DNA of 64,000 bases from Orobanche coerulescens (GCA_033398695.1 CM065801.1:2852001-2916000); one strand, 5' to 3'; positions 42,527-54,306 are shown, numbered from the stretch's first letter. Notes: generated by a model not told the origin, from the letters alone. A program made the numbers and translations.

Positions 42527-45500
42527 TCATTTGCCACCGGATTCATCTCCTTTAGAATTCATCCTCGACATCGTGCATGCCTTATCCCTATCCCTATCCC
42601 CATCACCACGCTCACACACACCTAACCGTGCATGCTCGCTTACCTGATACCCTCTCTCATCAGCATCAATCTTCATATACGAACACACACCCCTATCCTC
42701 ACCTTCAACATTGCTCCCAGATTCCTGCGGCACCCCTTCAAATTGAGACGGCTGTGCCCTCATTTGCACGGACCTTAAGAGCGCAGCCTTTCGTAAGTCA
42801 GCCGAATGGCATATGTCGCTCGGCGACGAAGGAAATCGAGACTCGGTATCCGAGCCACGCTGACGTGGCTGCGCTGGCAGGGCGGACGAATTATTGTTAT
42901 TGCTATTAGAAGGGTGTGGAGGATATGAAGTGGTTGGGCATGCTGAGATATAGTTGCTAAGGGGTTTCTGTCCTCTGTGAGGGGATACGGGGCTACTCGG
43001 TGCGCTCTCGGGCTGGGGAGAAGAACAAGTGTTTGCAGAACTCTCGTAGTATCGAGAGTCGTCTGAGTCCTCCGACATTGGTGAATACTGTACGGATTGT
43101 TCGTCCCTGCAATTGTAGATAGATATAGAGGCTTTAGTGATAATCACCTCCAATGCCGACATATAAGCTTTGACATCTAAGAAAACAGAGAATATAAACG
43201 TTCGGTGCTTTTCATATTTAAGGGCATTATGGGAATAAATAATATATTGAATCAGCCATTAGGGACCAAAACTACAACTTAGAACTTATGGGACCGTAAT
43301 TGCGTTGAGTTGAAACTTACGGGACAAAATGCAATAAAAATGAAAATGAAATTTAATGGATTTTTTAAGGCCTTTAATTAGAATCCGAGCAGGTTTAAAC
43401 TTTTTTTTATCTTTCTCATAAATAAAATGGAAATTTATCGATGTCCACTCGAGTCGAGCTAGTTGCTACCCTCTTCTTTTCAACAACCTTCAATGCCATA
43501 TAAACATCAGCATCACGCAACGGGGAATATAATAATGTTCATCATAACGACTACAACAACCTATCAATGCTTTGAGAGTTCTTAGAATCTCAAGGGCAAT
43601 ACAGTCCCAGGTAAGCTTGAGTTCTTCATTCCCGGTGCCTTTCATTAGCCAATCGAAAATGTACAGAAATCATAAGCTCATAATATTCCATCTCAGAAAG
43701 GTCAAATGTACACCAAAATAGCAACATTTTTTTTCTAAAAATTTTATCCCGATTTAGACAATTAATCAAGGCAGTCTCTGACTGTCTAGTTGCTCGGATG
43801 CTCGAGCCCACACTTGCACCCTTGATCATGTACGAATGGATGTATATCATACTAATCTGCTTGTATATAGTAAAAAGATAGTTGATACTAACCGGAGGCC
43901 AGCTGTCATGCTATCGGACCTTACTGGAGAATCCAAAAGATTTTCAGATAAGGGATCTCCAACGGTCAGCCCATTCAAACTCGAAGCCATAATCTGCACA
44001 TTTTGTAACAAATTACTAAATGGGGTCATTTGCTCAAAAAAATGGAAAAGCAAAAGACTCCCATGTCGATCACAAGAACTAACCGAAAATTATTGTCCAT
44101 TTCGAAAATACACACAAATTAAGAAATTCTACAAAATGATTGATATACCTCTAATTGAAGGCCTAATTTTTCGGGATCTTTTTTCATTTTTTTTTTCTTT
44201 TTTGCTAAAACGACCATAATTTTCGGAAGGAGGGAGTATTGGAGTGGACCATGGATACAGGTGTCGACAGGTCTTCACGCTTAGAGCGCTGGTCCGTAAA
44301 CTCATGAGCCTGATGGCTACCTGACTTGCAATGAATTCCTACTAATACCTGGAGGTACGGAGTTCGAGTCGCGGGGAGGGCAAAAAATCTGAGTTTCCAG
44401 GCTCAGCGTAAAAATCACGAGCTAACGGACCAGCGCTCTAAGCGTGAAGACCCGTCGACAACAGGTATCAGCTGACAAAACGGAACAGTGCGAGAGACGG
44501 AAATCATTGATCCGTAACTTTTATAAATGTCAACAAATTGAGCAAACTACACCCAGCATAGGCGCACCTCATCTGCACCTAGCAAGATACGGACATTGCT
44601 ACCGTGTTTGTGCCTTTTGCTTTTGATACTCTTGGATCCCTTGCCCCGTGGCAACCCGATTCCTAGATCGGGTGCAAAAGGTTGTCCACAGTAATTCTCC
44701 GTCCTCTAAGAATCTAGATTTTATTTTTAGTAGAGTAGGTTTTGCTACACGTCATGTTCCATGATGTATGTGTTGATTTTACAATATCAATCACGTATTG
44801 TGACATGACAATAGCAATTATCTCAAACTCATCGCCGTCTCATGATATTTTCCATATAAATGGAAAAACCTATGATGTTGACGGTTTTGGAATTTCGTTC
44901 TATTTCTCCTTCATATGAAGGTTGCGACAGGAAGGGCATCCGGCGTAAAACTTTGCCACTTTGTTATTTGCATGAGTTATGTGTTGGTGATTTTAGTGTC
45001 ACCATTCATTTTGTGTAATTGGAACTAATATGTGAGCTAAGGGGTTTATAATTCGTATTCTAATATATGATCGGGTATGTGCGGAGTGCACACATGTATA
45101 AGATCGAATTATAAACCGGTACGGGCTAATGTCGGGGTCCGGGCGCGCCCCATGTGTCTAGGCGGCGCCTGGCAGGGTCCATGGGGCGAGCCCTGCTGGT
45201 GGGCCGAGCCCTCGCGGGGTTTGGGCGGCGCCCAAAGTCTTCGGAAATTTAGGTGGGGATTTAGTGATATTTAGAATTTTAGAGGGAGGCGTGGTAAAAT
45301 TGATTAATTTCGTTAACCACCCGTCAACCCTAATTTCGACCACTAATGACGGCGCCGTCATCAAAACCCTAAAATCGACCTACTTGTAACCCTAATCCGA
45401 CATTATAAATAGGGCTCTCCTCATGAGTCTGAGATACACCCTTTTCTGAGCTCTTTATCTTTCTGATAAACACAGAATTTCTCTAGCAATTTGGCTTACG

Positions 45501-46300
45501 TTTACGTACTGGATTCGTAAGTGTTCCATTGGATTATCCTAGGCTGAATTTCTTGTAACCCGGGCATAGGGTAGAAATATCAGTTCGGAAAGTGTTTACA
45601 CGATCCATTGGAAAATCCGGATCTCCATAAAAACCCTTATATCCCAACATTATGGTGTTAACTAATTTTAGACAATTAGACGACACTATAATCTTCATGC
45701 CACCGACCCCAACATAGTTGGGATTAAGGTGCTGTTGATGATGATGATGAGAGTAGGTTTTGCTAATCAAAAAGGGGTTGCGGCGCAGCTTGTTGCCCGT
45801 TTACCTGTCATGCGCTTGTAATAAGTTGTATAACTAAAGAAACGATTGCTACATTGAGAATGATGTATGTCTGTACATACTCTCAATTTATACAAGTATA
45901 TATTTGCTCCTGTGGTGCGGATATACATGCCTGAAAAAATGGGGACTAGGTACGAGAATTAGCAAATACCTCTCACAATTCGAATTGTCTTGAAACGAAA
46001 AAGAAAGGGGGGACGCAGCAGAAATCTAAATTTCGCGACCATTTACCAAAGATTTAAATCAAGCCTATCGATTGTTGAAACTCAATAATAGGGAAAAAAG
46101 ATACACTTTTTTCCGGAAAAAATAAATAAACAACAAATCAAAAAAAAAAAAAAAAATCACACCTCACTAAGATAGCGCTTGTGAGAATGAAGATTGTCGA
46201 TATAAACCTCATCTTCGGGATCTCTGCCTCGTTTAACACTCGCCGACGGAGAAGAAGAAGTCGACGACGGCGAACTGGTGGCATTACCTTCCGGGCCCAT
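42527..46300 (-). CDS. Serine/proline-rich conserved plant protein, function unknown
   Basis: Three exons join in frame: 46300-46163, 43993-43893 and 43106-42527, giving 272 residues. The N-terminus (MGPEGNATSS, then a Ser-rich run and VKRGRDPEDEVYIDNLHSHK) is followed by MASSLNGLTVGDPL. The middle has SPMSEDSDDSRYY and many SSP/SP motifs, with RFPSSPSDICHSADLRKAALLRSVQMR as a likely conserved helix. Asn and Ser runs and a charged C-terminus suggest a mostly disordered protein with possible phosphorylation sites. I recall similar unnamed plant proteins with the same exon pattern, but no function. Intron 1 (2.2 kb) is filled with transposons. No lesion in the exons. Confidence 0.8.
44262..44460. 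mobile_element. Short element with 36-bp inverted repeats and a tRNA-like core
   Basis: TGTCGACAGGTCTTCACGC at 44262 and its continuation through GCGCTGGTCCGT reappear as reverse complement at 44425-44460, with one difference. ACAGG lies on both sides (44257-44261 and 44461-44465). The interior includes GGAGTTCGAGTC, like a tRNA B-box. It may be a MITE or a SINE caught between inverted repeats. Confidence 0.65.
44747..45749 (+). mobile_element. RTE-like retroposon inserted into the LINE relic
   Basis: AGAGTAGGTTTTGCT occurs at 44732-44746 and 45750-45764, a perfect 15-bp target duplication. The element ends in GGGATTAAGGTGCTGTTG(ATG)4, the simple-repeat tail of RTE-type LINEs and their SINEs. 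Its first 260 bp and last 100 bp match the copy at 40020-40305; the middle (about 45000-45650) has no counterpart there. No protein is encoded. Confidence 0.8.
45100..45650 (+). other. Promoter- or LTR-like block inside the retroposon
   Basis: A GC-rich part (about 45120-45240, TGTCGGGGTCCGGG, GGCGGCGCC) is followed by TATAAATAG at 45404-45412 and a C/T-rich leader. This is the layout of a polymerase II promoter or an LTR, ending near CCCAACA at 45650. No matching target duplication or primer-binding site was found, so it may equally be sequence carried along by the retroposon. Confidence 0.35.
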
Positions 46301-46384
46301 TATCTCTATAATTTCTAATTTTTTTTCCCATTCACTACTGTCACCTCTTTAAAAAAATTACAGGTGGCTTGGTAGAAATCAGAA

Positions 46385-46632
46385 CTACTTCATCCCGTCC
46401 TGAATCTAACTATTACACTATTCACATACTTCTTGTTGACCATCTTTTATAATTTATACATATGAAAAAATTTAGTTATATGAGATTTTGTTAGATTCCT
46501 ATCGAAATATAATTTCAAAATATCAAATTCTTATAATTTTTAAAAATAAAGAATTAAAGATGTTAATAATCGAAATTGTGCATTGACAAGCGTGAAAATC
46601 CAGATATTGCAATTATAAAAGAACGGAGGTAG
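46385..46632 (-). mobile_element. Stowaway-like MITE, copy 1 of a pair
   Basis: The reverse complement, starting CTACCTCCGTTCTTTTATAA, matches the element at 57569-57825 along its whole length; examples are CATATGTATAAAT and AAAGATGGTCAA. The TA duplication is lost here. It lies just upstream of the serine-rich gene. Confidence 0.7.
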
Positions 46633-46678
46633 TTCCTTACTGAGATTTTCTTCTTAGAGAAAGAAAAGGTGAAAAAGA

Positions 46679-47322
46679 CTAGGGTGTAAACGAGACGAGA
46701 TAACTGGCGAGCTATTCAAGATCGGCTCAGTTAAAACCCAGTCAATACTTGACTCGTATAGGTTCGACTCGAACTCGACTCGATATAATAACGAGTCGAG
46801 TTGAGATACCCGATACTCAACTCGAAAAACTCGTTAGATATTCAAAATATTTGTTATATATAATTAGTTTGTAATATAATTTATGAAATATAATAAAAAG
46901 AGTTACTATTAATAAAATAAATATTATGTCAAATTAATTAAATCCCTAATATTTGTTAATTTGGAGATCTAGTACTAAAGTACAGAAAAAATTCTTGTTA
47001 CTTTCATCCCACACCGGTGGGTTAGAGGATATTGAGGGTGTGAGCCAAGTATAAAAAAAAATTGTGTTAGATGAAATAAAAGTTTGAAGATACCTCTCAT
47101 CCCACATTGGTGAGTTAAAAGATATTTAGGGTGAGAGCCTTTTTATAAAACAAAAGGTGCTTTTAATTTTCAAAGTATATTTTTTAGAGCTTGAATTTGA
47201 GCTCAATTTTGAGCAGCTTTAAATGAGTTTGAGTTCAAGTTTGATTTTTGAACTTGCTATTGAGTTCGAGTTGAGTTTGGATTTCTGATATTCGAACTCG
47301 ATTCGCATCATTCACACTCCTA
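46679..47322. mobile_element. hAT-like MITE rich in ACTCGA motifs
   Basis: GAAAAAGA lies on both sides (46671-46678 and 47323-47330), an exact 8-bp duplication. The ends are CTAGGGTGTAAACGAG and TTCACACTCCTA, an imperfect inverted repeat. Subterminal TCGACTCGAACTCGA repeats are on the left and the matching TTCGAGTTGAG on the right. It also contains a duplicated 40-bp segment with CATCCCACA-GGTGRGTTA and GAGAGCC at about 47005 and 47097. Confidence 0.8.
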
Positions 47323-47639
47323 GAAAAAGAAACTATGATTTGTTATGCTTGTTCAGTTTCGTATTTTTTTTGAATTTATAATTGATTTACTCTACAAATC
47401 TAGCTATATAAAATTTATTATTTTTTTAATATTTTTTATGAAATAATCTATAATTGAAATCCAATCTCAAAAAAATAAAAATGACATGAAATGAAAAAGG
47501 GCTGGGCCAGATGAAATGTAGTTTTTGGTTAACATCCAATAGAACAACCTGGAAAATTAGCATGTAGATCCTAAGCCCATGTATCAGTTTTGGGCCGGAC
47601 TTTTCTCTAAGATTTTAATTTTATAATAGAACGGAACTC

Positions 47640-48195
47640 AATCGATTTTTTTCTTTGATTTATATTTTCCATAGACGCGTGGTAGGACTCTTCTCGGTCC
47701 GATTTGATATGAGTATTGTCTTTTCGGATCTGGACCATTAAAGTATCGAGTATTATCGATTTCGGTTCTTATCGGTTTCGGGCCCAAATTCAATACTTAT
47801 ATTCGGACCGCTAACGTTTTGGGTGAGTATCGGTCTCGGGTATTTCGGGTGGGTCCTCGGGTATCTTGGATCATTAAAAACTATAATCACCAAAACCTCA
47901 TAATTGAAACAAAAATTGAGTTTTTTTTTTTCAAATGTATGCTAAAAAAATCAAGAGATAAGGTCTTTTAAACTTATTTTTTCTATATGTACTAATACCT
48001 TATACAATATTTTGTATAGTGTATGTTTATGAAAAAAACCGGGTTACTGGTTTCGGTCCATATCGGTTTCGGTTCTAACTTTGGTACCAGTATCCGGACC
48101 GCTAACATTTCGGGTGAGTATCTATCCTGGGTATTATCGGATAATTCTCGGACGGTTCTCGAGTATACTTGGATCGCTAACGACCCTAGACGTGG
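47640..48195. repeat. Repeat region with TCGGTTTCGG motifs
   Basis: Two blocks (about 47740-47875 and 48040-48175) share TATCGGTTTCGG, GGACCGCTAAC-TTTCGGGTGAGTATC and CTTGGATC in the same order. They may be the two halves of a decayed non-autonomous element. Ends and class could not be fixed. Confidence 0.5.
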
Positions 48196-49440
48196 GATTA
48201 ATTAAAATCATGAAACAAATGTGAAAAGAGATGATAGCCTCTCAAATTGTTTAACAATTTGCTTATGTCCCTCTTATTTTTGCTTTCATTTAGTTTGTAA
48301 AGAGATAATTAAAAATGTGATTTTATTATTATTTTTTAGACCGTCCAAAAAAATATGGTATTTTTATAAATAGAAATAATCTCATTTAAATATTATCCTT
48401 ATTCCACTCCAAAATATATTTATTCTTCACTTTCTCCATTTACAAAAACATATTTCCTCTACTTTTTTACAACTCGTGTCACTTTTTCTAAACCATACTT
48501 TTCATGGATGAATGAGTAATTTCTTTCTGTTTTAATGATTTTATTTGTTAAATTACAACTTTTGTTTGGTATGAGAGATCATATTAGTCCTATGTTGTAT
48601 AATTCGATTAGCTGTTTCGCTTTGGCTCTCAATTTGTGTCAAAATTTGTCCCATACACGGTTGAATGAGCAGATGACAGAATTTAAATACCTTTTAGAGA
48701 AGTTTATATGTTTTTTTTATTGTTATTGTCCTTTTATTTTAGTCTATGTAATTAGTTATATGAAATGAGACTTTACTAACCCGTATGTTGCTCCGGGGTT
48801 GTTTTTGGCTTATTCAACCCGTGCGATGCACCGATCGTATCTAATATTTCATAGCTAAAATTTAACCATCTTGTAATTTATACTATCATTTGAAAGTTCA
48901 TTTTAATCACCTTGTGTATTAGAATGTGCATTTGCATTGTAATGTTTATCATAATTTTTGTATTTAAATTTGTGTAATGTTTATCACTTTTTAAGTACTC
49001 TCTTGCGTCCTTATTATAAACCCGTTTTTGAGAAGTTGAAATTATTCATTCTAGCTCACGAAAAATATTATGGCTCACATTTCAATATATACATTTACTT
49101 TCTCTCTCTATCTCACTAAATATGCTTTCTATATATTTATATTAAGGAAAATTTAGGAAATTATTTGCTTCAAAAGACCTTTTTATAATTTTCACTAACC
49201 TTATTTTAGTAAATCAATTGTAATAAAACCCAAATAGAGTATAATATAATATTAATGAATGCTTGACATCTTTCTCCTCTATCTATATTATTTTGTTGTT
49301 GTTTTGTGCTAGATGAGAAAAAAACAAATTAGGTACTATATTAGAGCGAAATTGTATTTTGAATATAAACTCTTCAAATAAGACGGAGGGATATTAATCA
49401 TACTAAAACACGATAATGTCGTTTAATTACTTTGTAATTT
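48196..49440. other. AT-rich intergenic DNA with a possible Helitron end
   Basis: No gene is seen. At about 48817-48833 CCCGTGCGATGCACCG is the reverse complement of a Helitron-type 3' hairpin, but no CTAG lies at the proper distance, so it is at best a decayed end. A MITE-like GGAGGGATATTA follows at about 49385. Confidence 0.35.
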
Positions 49441-49484
49441 AATTGTTGTTTTATTGTTTATTCTAAAATCACAACTACATGATG

Positions 49485-49859
49485 ATCATGCACTTTGTTT
49501 TGGTATTTGGATGGATAGAGCGAAACATGCATATGTAGATTTTACAGGAGTTTCTTCTCTCCTGGGCTTGTGGGGGTTTTACTGTGGGGCAGGCTGTTTT
49601 GAAAGCTGCCTCGTGCAAAGTGACAAAACACGAGCAAGCATGCATAGATAATCAACATGTGTTTATACCATTCGCGTTTGATAGTTTTGGTTTCCTAGCA
49701 CCGGAGGATGTGGAGCTCCTCAATAGAGTCCAACGGGTCATGCACTCTAATGTTGTGACCCCAATATCTATTGACGTAGTTTTTAAGAGAATTAGTTTTG
49801 CTATCCAAAAGGAGGTAGCAGCGCACCTTGTTGCCCATTTGACTTCCATCTCGATGTAA
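49485..49859 (+). pseudogene. LINE C-terminal fragment, third copy
   Basis: The first part (49510-49600) reads AKHAYVDFTGVSSLLGL, then shifts frame near 49580. It continues VGQAVLKAASCKVTKHEQACIDNQHVFIPFAFDSFGF to the stop at 49857-49859. It aligns with the last 125 residues of the fragment at 18461-19259. No A-tail or duplication is visible. Confidence 0.8.
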
Positions 49860-50039
49860 AAACTTTTACAATATTAATTTTATAATGGCGGAGATGGAGA
49901 GAAACTCGGGTCTCTGCCCATCTCCGTCCAAGTAGTTTGATAAAACAAAGTAGAAAGCAAAATTGATATAAAATGTAGTGAATTTATATGATACTTTCAC
50001 AAATTGTCTCTATCACAATTTTGTGCCTACATCTAAATA

Positions 50040-50216
50040 CAGTAAAATCTCGATAAATGAATATGATCGGGACCGGAGAAAAATATTCATTTAGCGGAAT
50101 TATTTATTTATCAAAAGAAAATTTGAACATGTTATAAAGAATTGGGACCGGAGAAAAATTATTCATTTTGGCAAGATTATTTGTTTATCGAACATTCATT
50201 TATCGAGGTTTAACTG
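50040..50216. mobile_element. Emigrant-type (pogo/Tc1-Mariner) MITE
   Basis: Ends CAGTAAAATCTCGATAAAT and ATTTATCGAGGTTTAACTG are inverted repeats very like the Arabidopsis Emigrant terminal sequence. TA lies on both sides (50038-50039 and 50217-50218). Length 177 bp. The GGGACCGGAGAAAAAT segment occurs twice inside. Confidence 0.85.
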
Positions 50217-50617
50217 TAGTACTAGAAATATTTAAAAGGGTAGCGGACATATACTTCTTTTTCCTTTAATTCATCTTAATTTCTCGAGCTGGCTGCGCTA
50301 CTGTTAGTGTTGTTATTTCAAACACTAGTAGTCTACATTAACAATTTCTTGAAATTAAAAAAAAATGGTATATGAAAACCACAATATTTTTAAAATAAAA
50401 TTAAAAAGCTTGCTGTAAAAATAAGTTACATTATTACATGAGGTCCAAAAGTTGTCTCCGTTAAAGTACTGGCTCGCGCTCAATGAGATAGTCAAAGAAA
50501 TCACACCAATTTCCCATGATTAAATTTGACATGAATCCAAGAATTGTTATATCAAAAACATGATAGATCGAAAATAATACATAAAACATGTGTTGATGGA
50601 TAAAAGATGCTCTTATT

Positions 50618-50984
50618 TTTTTTTTTTTGATAACTAGGTGATCCCAGTTTAGCCGGACTAATCCTAGTCCCTCAATGAACCCACTCCTAACCCATTGAGA
50701 GAAGTAAATCGCGAGTCGCTCGGCGGTTAGGGTTCGTGTCTTTCTCGTACACTTCGCGCGAGAAGCCCTTAACGGTCGATTAGCGCCGGGTTCCCGAGGA
50801 AATACTCCACAGCTTGACGCGAGATTAAACATTGATTAGCGGTCGTCATTCGAGCCAGGAGCTAGAGGATCATAAAGAGAAAAAACCTCCCCTTTCACCT
50901 CCTTGGTGGGAATTGAACCCAAGACCTCCCAAAGAGTGTCTTTTAAGGGTAGGTGTCCTACCATTGGACCACCAACCAATTCCC
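50618..50984 (-). mobile_element. tRNA-derived SINE (family A, copy 2)
   Basis: AAAGATGCTCTTATT lies at 50603-50617 and 50985-50999, a perfect 15-bp target duplication. On the minus strand the head has TGGTCCAATGGTAGGA (A-box) and GGGTTCAATTCCC (B-box). The tail GGGATCACCTAGTTATC is followed by an A-run. It is similar to 26223-26656 throughout. Confidence 0.92.
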
Positions 50985-51086
50985 AAAGATGCTCTTATTA
51001 TTTTACTCTTATGACGGATCCGTAATATAAATTGGTAGTATCCAATGGGTATTTATCATGTATGGATTCCGTTCCGACCTAAAAAT

Positions 51087-51663
51087 TAGACCTGACAAAT
51101 CGTTCGTATCGTGTACTTTCGTGTTTCGTGTACCAAAAGTCTAAACTCATACACGACACGAAATAAATTCGTGTCGTGTACCACGGAAATTCGTGTCGTT
51201 TCGTATCATGTTCTCGTGTCAGACCCATAATATAAAATAAATATTAAAATATTATAAAAATAATAATTTTATTATTTTAATATTAGTTTTACAGGTTTTA
51301 GTAGACGAAACGAAACGAATGGCAACGAAAACACGAATGTTTACACGAAATTTATGAAAGTTCACATTATAGTTTCGAATTTTAAAGTTCAATACAAACA
51401 GAATTCATAAAATGTATGTTCTTATAAAATTATATATAAAATTTTAAATTAGGTTATAAAATATTATATATATATATATATATATTTATTTATTTATTTC
51501 GTGTACCTCGTGTCGTGTCGTGTACCCAAAGGGTAAACACAAAACCGATATTAAATCTCGGTCGTGTACTTTCGTATTCGTGTACTCAAAATGCAAATAT
51601 AAATACTAAATTTTCATATTTTCGTATCATATTTTCATGCCGTGTGTTAAATTGCCGGGTCTA
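51087..51663. mobile_element. hAT-like MITE, second copy of the ACGACACGAA family
   Basis: Ends TAGACCTGACAAAT and AAATTGCCGGGTCTA match the family at 22531-23134. CTAAAAAT lies on both sides (51079-51086 and 51664-51671), an exact 8-bp duplication. It is inverted relative to the other copy; the interior ACACGACACGAA motifs and AT-rich centre are the same. Confidence 0.9.
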
Positions 51664-51671
51664 CTAAAAAT

Positions 51672-52281
51672 TAGCCATGTGATGTTGTCTATGACAGCAG
51701 AAATGGGTCTCCACAAACCAACGTAAGCCAAACAGACAACTAAATTTTCATGAACAGCGTCCACGTGGGGACGTGCTGGAAACCAAGGCTTTGAAGATTT
51801 TAAACTACCATTAATGAAGATTTTAAACTACCATTAACACATGATTGTACAAATGCCCCCATATTTCCGGCAAATGGGCGTCTGCCATACTTGGACTAGA
51901 CCCGACCCGTTGCAAGGTCTCGTTAAATTAATTATTACTCCATCCGTCCATAATTTCTTGATCCAAAATGCTGAGCACAATATTCAATGTATCGTAATGA
52001 TGTGTTAAATTAATTTTTTTGAGTCCCATTTGTTAAAATGGATTATCTATTTTGATTGTTGGGTAATGCGTTAAAGTGATTCTTTTGTGTTCTATCTATG
52101 GGTCCATCATTTATTTTTGTAATAATTTATAAATAAATTTTATTGTGGGATCCACTTTCTATTTCAACAGATTGTAGACGTTAATAAAAGAATTCTAAAA
52201 AAAAATTCTAAGATAAAAAAAATAGAAATATGAAAATCTAATAAAAAATGGACCAAGAAAAAAAAATGAAAAGTAAAAGTT
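51672..52281. other. Intergenic DNA with a MITE-like end
   Basis: A 19-bp segment GAAGATTTTAAACTACCAT is directly repeated at about 51792-51833. TACTCCATCCGTCCATAATTTC at 51937 is a Stowaway-like end. No gene seen. Confidence 0.4.
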
Positions 52282-52298
52282 GGACATCCCGTGACTTG

Positions 52299-52537
52299 TA
52301 GCAAAGGCGAAATCCCTCGCCCCCAGGGCCCCCACCCCGGCCCGATAGAAATTGGTGGAGGAATTAAATCATGGTGACTCAACGGCTCACTAGGTGGGAA
52401 GAACAATGCCTGGTGCCCACAAGGAAGTATCTCCCACATTGGAGGGATAAAACTCCCACACTACGGCTGCCAGGACTCGAACATGCGTTCTTGTAGCAAT
52501 CTGCCACCCATAAACCAATTGAGCTGCCCATGCGGAC
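52299..52537 (-). mobile_element. tRNA-derived SINE (family B)
   Basis: GGACATCCCGTGACTTG at 52282-52298 and GGACATCCTGTGACTTG at 52538-52554 form a 17-bp duplication with one mismatch. On the minus strand the head reads TGGGCAGCTCAATTGG (A-box) and TGTTCGAGTCCTGG (B-box). There is no clear A-tail. The head differs from family A. Confidence 0.85.
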
Positions 52538-52696
52538 GGACATCCTGTGACTTGATATAACATAAGTTGGTCTAACACAGTTTTTCTCCCCACCATAACA
52601 AAAAAACAAGTAAGAAACTTTATCTTGTGTCAAAGTTTTTGATGTTTTATTTCATACTATTTGGAAGTATAAAATAAATGTTAAATATTTGTAATA

Positions 52697-52938
52697 CTCT
52701 CTCCGTTCATGATTTTGACTTATTCGATCAAATTTAAAAATTTTGATCATAAATTATGATTAATATATATTTTATAGAAATATAAGTTATATTTTGAAAA
52801 TATGCATTAAGACAAATCCACTAAATACTTGAATGACTATAATTTTCTTCTATATTATTATTAGTGGTAAATGTTGTCAAAATTTTAAATAAATATTGAT
52901 CAAAAAATATAAAATATGATAAATTTTTGTGGAGGGAG
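52697..52938. mobile_element. Stowaway-like MITE
   Basis: It starts after TA with CTCTCTCCGTTCATGATTTTG and ends ATTTTTGTGGAGGGAG, an imperfect inverted repeat. The inside is AT-rich. The right TA is mutated. Confidence 0.55.
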
Positions 52939-53097
52939 TCGGCAAAAAGAATTATCAGAACCATTTATGATTTTTATATAGTATAAAAAGAATTCCATTT
53001 GGGGTCTGTTATACAGACCCCCCATATGGAAACCCTCCCTACCCCCCCTACAATATATATATATATATATATCCCTATGAAAACCCTCCCTACCCCC

Positions 53098-53377
53098 TAG
53101 GGGTGAAAACTGGGCGGATATTTCCCGCCCGATCCGGAGCCGTATCCGATCGGGATCGAATTCGGGATGAAAAATAGGTATCCGGTCGGATTCGGATACG
53201 GATCCGGATAGTTGAATTCGGATACGGGTTCGAATTCGGATAATGCAATATCCGCCCGTATCCGAGTTTTCCCATATTTTATCGGATATTATCCGGATAC
53301 CAATCCGGATAATAAATCCGGATACCAATCTGGATAATAAATCTGGATATCCATATTTTTAAATTTTAAATATACTT

Positions 53378-53419
<42 letters not shown>

Positions 53420-54294
53420 CACTTTTGGACTTCAGTGTAATGAATTTTCAAGCTTTCAAGAAAAAAATATTTTTTCAAAAAAAAGTATTTTTTGGAAAAA
53501 TATATTATTTTTCGAAAAAAAATATTTTCTAGGAAAAAAATTATCTTTTCGAAAAAAACATTATTTATGGAAATTTTTATTTCTTCAAAAAAATTAAACA
53601 AATATTTTCTGGAGAAAAATTATTTTTTGGCAAAAATATTTTTTCGAAAAAATTATTTTCTGGAAAAATAAAATTAGTTTCTGGATTTTTATATTTTTGA
53701 AAAATAAAAAATAGTTTTTGCGAAAAATAAAAACTATATTTCGAAAAAAATTATTTTCTAAAAAATATTTTTTAAAAGAAATGTATTAGCCAAACACTTT
53801 AATACTAACTTATAAGCTATTTGTTTCATATGAAATGCATTTTTAAAAGAAATGTTCTATTCAAGTAAATAGAGGCAATTATATATATTATAATAATTGT
53901 TAAAAACAATTAAATTACCACTTTTAGTCTTTGCTAAGTATGGAGCTTATGTTTTTATGGGAGAAGTGAATAAGTAAAAATGAGGAACCACTTGTTATGA
54001 AACGATTTTTAAAAAATTACTATAGTTTGCATTAGAACTTTTATGAAATATTGTGTAGGTAGTTTTTATATCTGCCGATCACTTCCAAACGATTTTTGTA
54101 TGACACGTATTATCCGATTATATTTATTCGAATCCGGCCCGAATCGTCCTGTATCCGTCCGTGTCCGTATCCCGAATAATCCGAATTCGTATCAGATCCG
54201 CCTTCCCGTATCCGACTCCGAATCCGAGAGAAAAATATGGGTTAGGATACGGGAAGAGCACTATCCGCCCGTCTCCGCTCCGTTCTCACCCCTA
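53098..54294. mobile_element. hAT-like element rich in TCCGGAT motifs
   Basis: Ends TAGGGGTGAAAACTGGGCGGAT and ATCCGCCCGTCTCCGCTCCGTTCTCACCCCTA are inverted repeats. CTACCCCC (53090-53097) and CCACCCCC (54295-54302) are an 8-bp duplication with one mismatch. Subterminal GGATACGGATCCGGAT-type repeats occur on the left and similar CCGTATCCGACTCCG on the right. The middle (53450-53790) is a degenerate array of TTTTTCGAAAAAAATATTTTCT-like units. No transposase. Confidence 0.8.
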
Positions 54295-54303
54295 CCACCC
54301 CCC

Positions 54304-54306
<3 letters not shown>

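Larger units (their letters stand above)
44570..45822 (+). pseudogene. LINE C-terminus (same family as 18461-19259), split by an insertion
   Basis: Translation of 44605-44746 gives FVPFAFDTLGSLAP, then a VQKVVHSN segment and SSKNLDFIFSRVGFA. After the inserted element it continues at 45765-45822 as NQKGVAAQLVARLP followed by the stop. The two parts line up with the last 75 residues of the copy at 18461-19259. It lies in intron 1 of the serine-rich gene. Confidence 0.8.

Noticed and set aside
42577..42909. 110-codon plus-strand frame
   Set aside because: Antisense shadow of exon 3 of the serine-rich gene.
45077..45364. Frames of 65 and 68 codons in the GC-rich block
   Set aside because: Both strands are open in the same place because of the base composition; no family motif.
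48817..48833. Helitron 3' end on the minus strand
   Set aside because: The hairpin-like sequence is there, but the CTRR end is not at the right distance; kept only as a weak note.
52482..52537. tRNA gene candidate from A- and B-box matches
   Set aside because: Boxes are followed by a long unrelated body and enclosed by a 17-bp duplication, which fits a SINE; no complete cloverleaf was seen. The same holds at 26600, 50930, 57300 and 58770.
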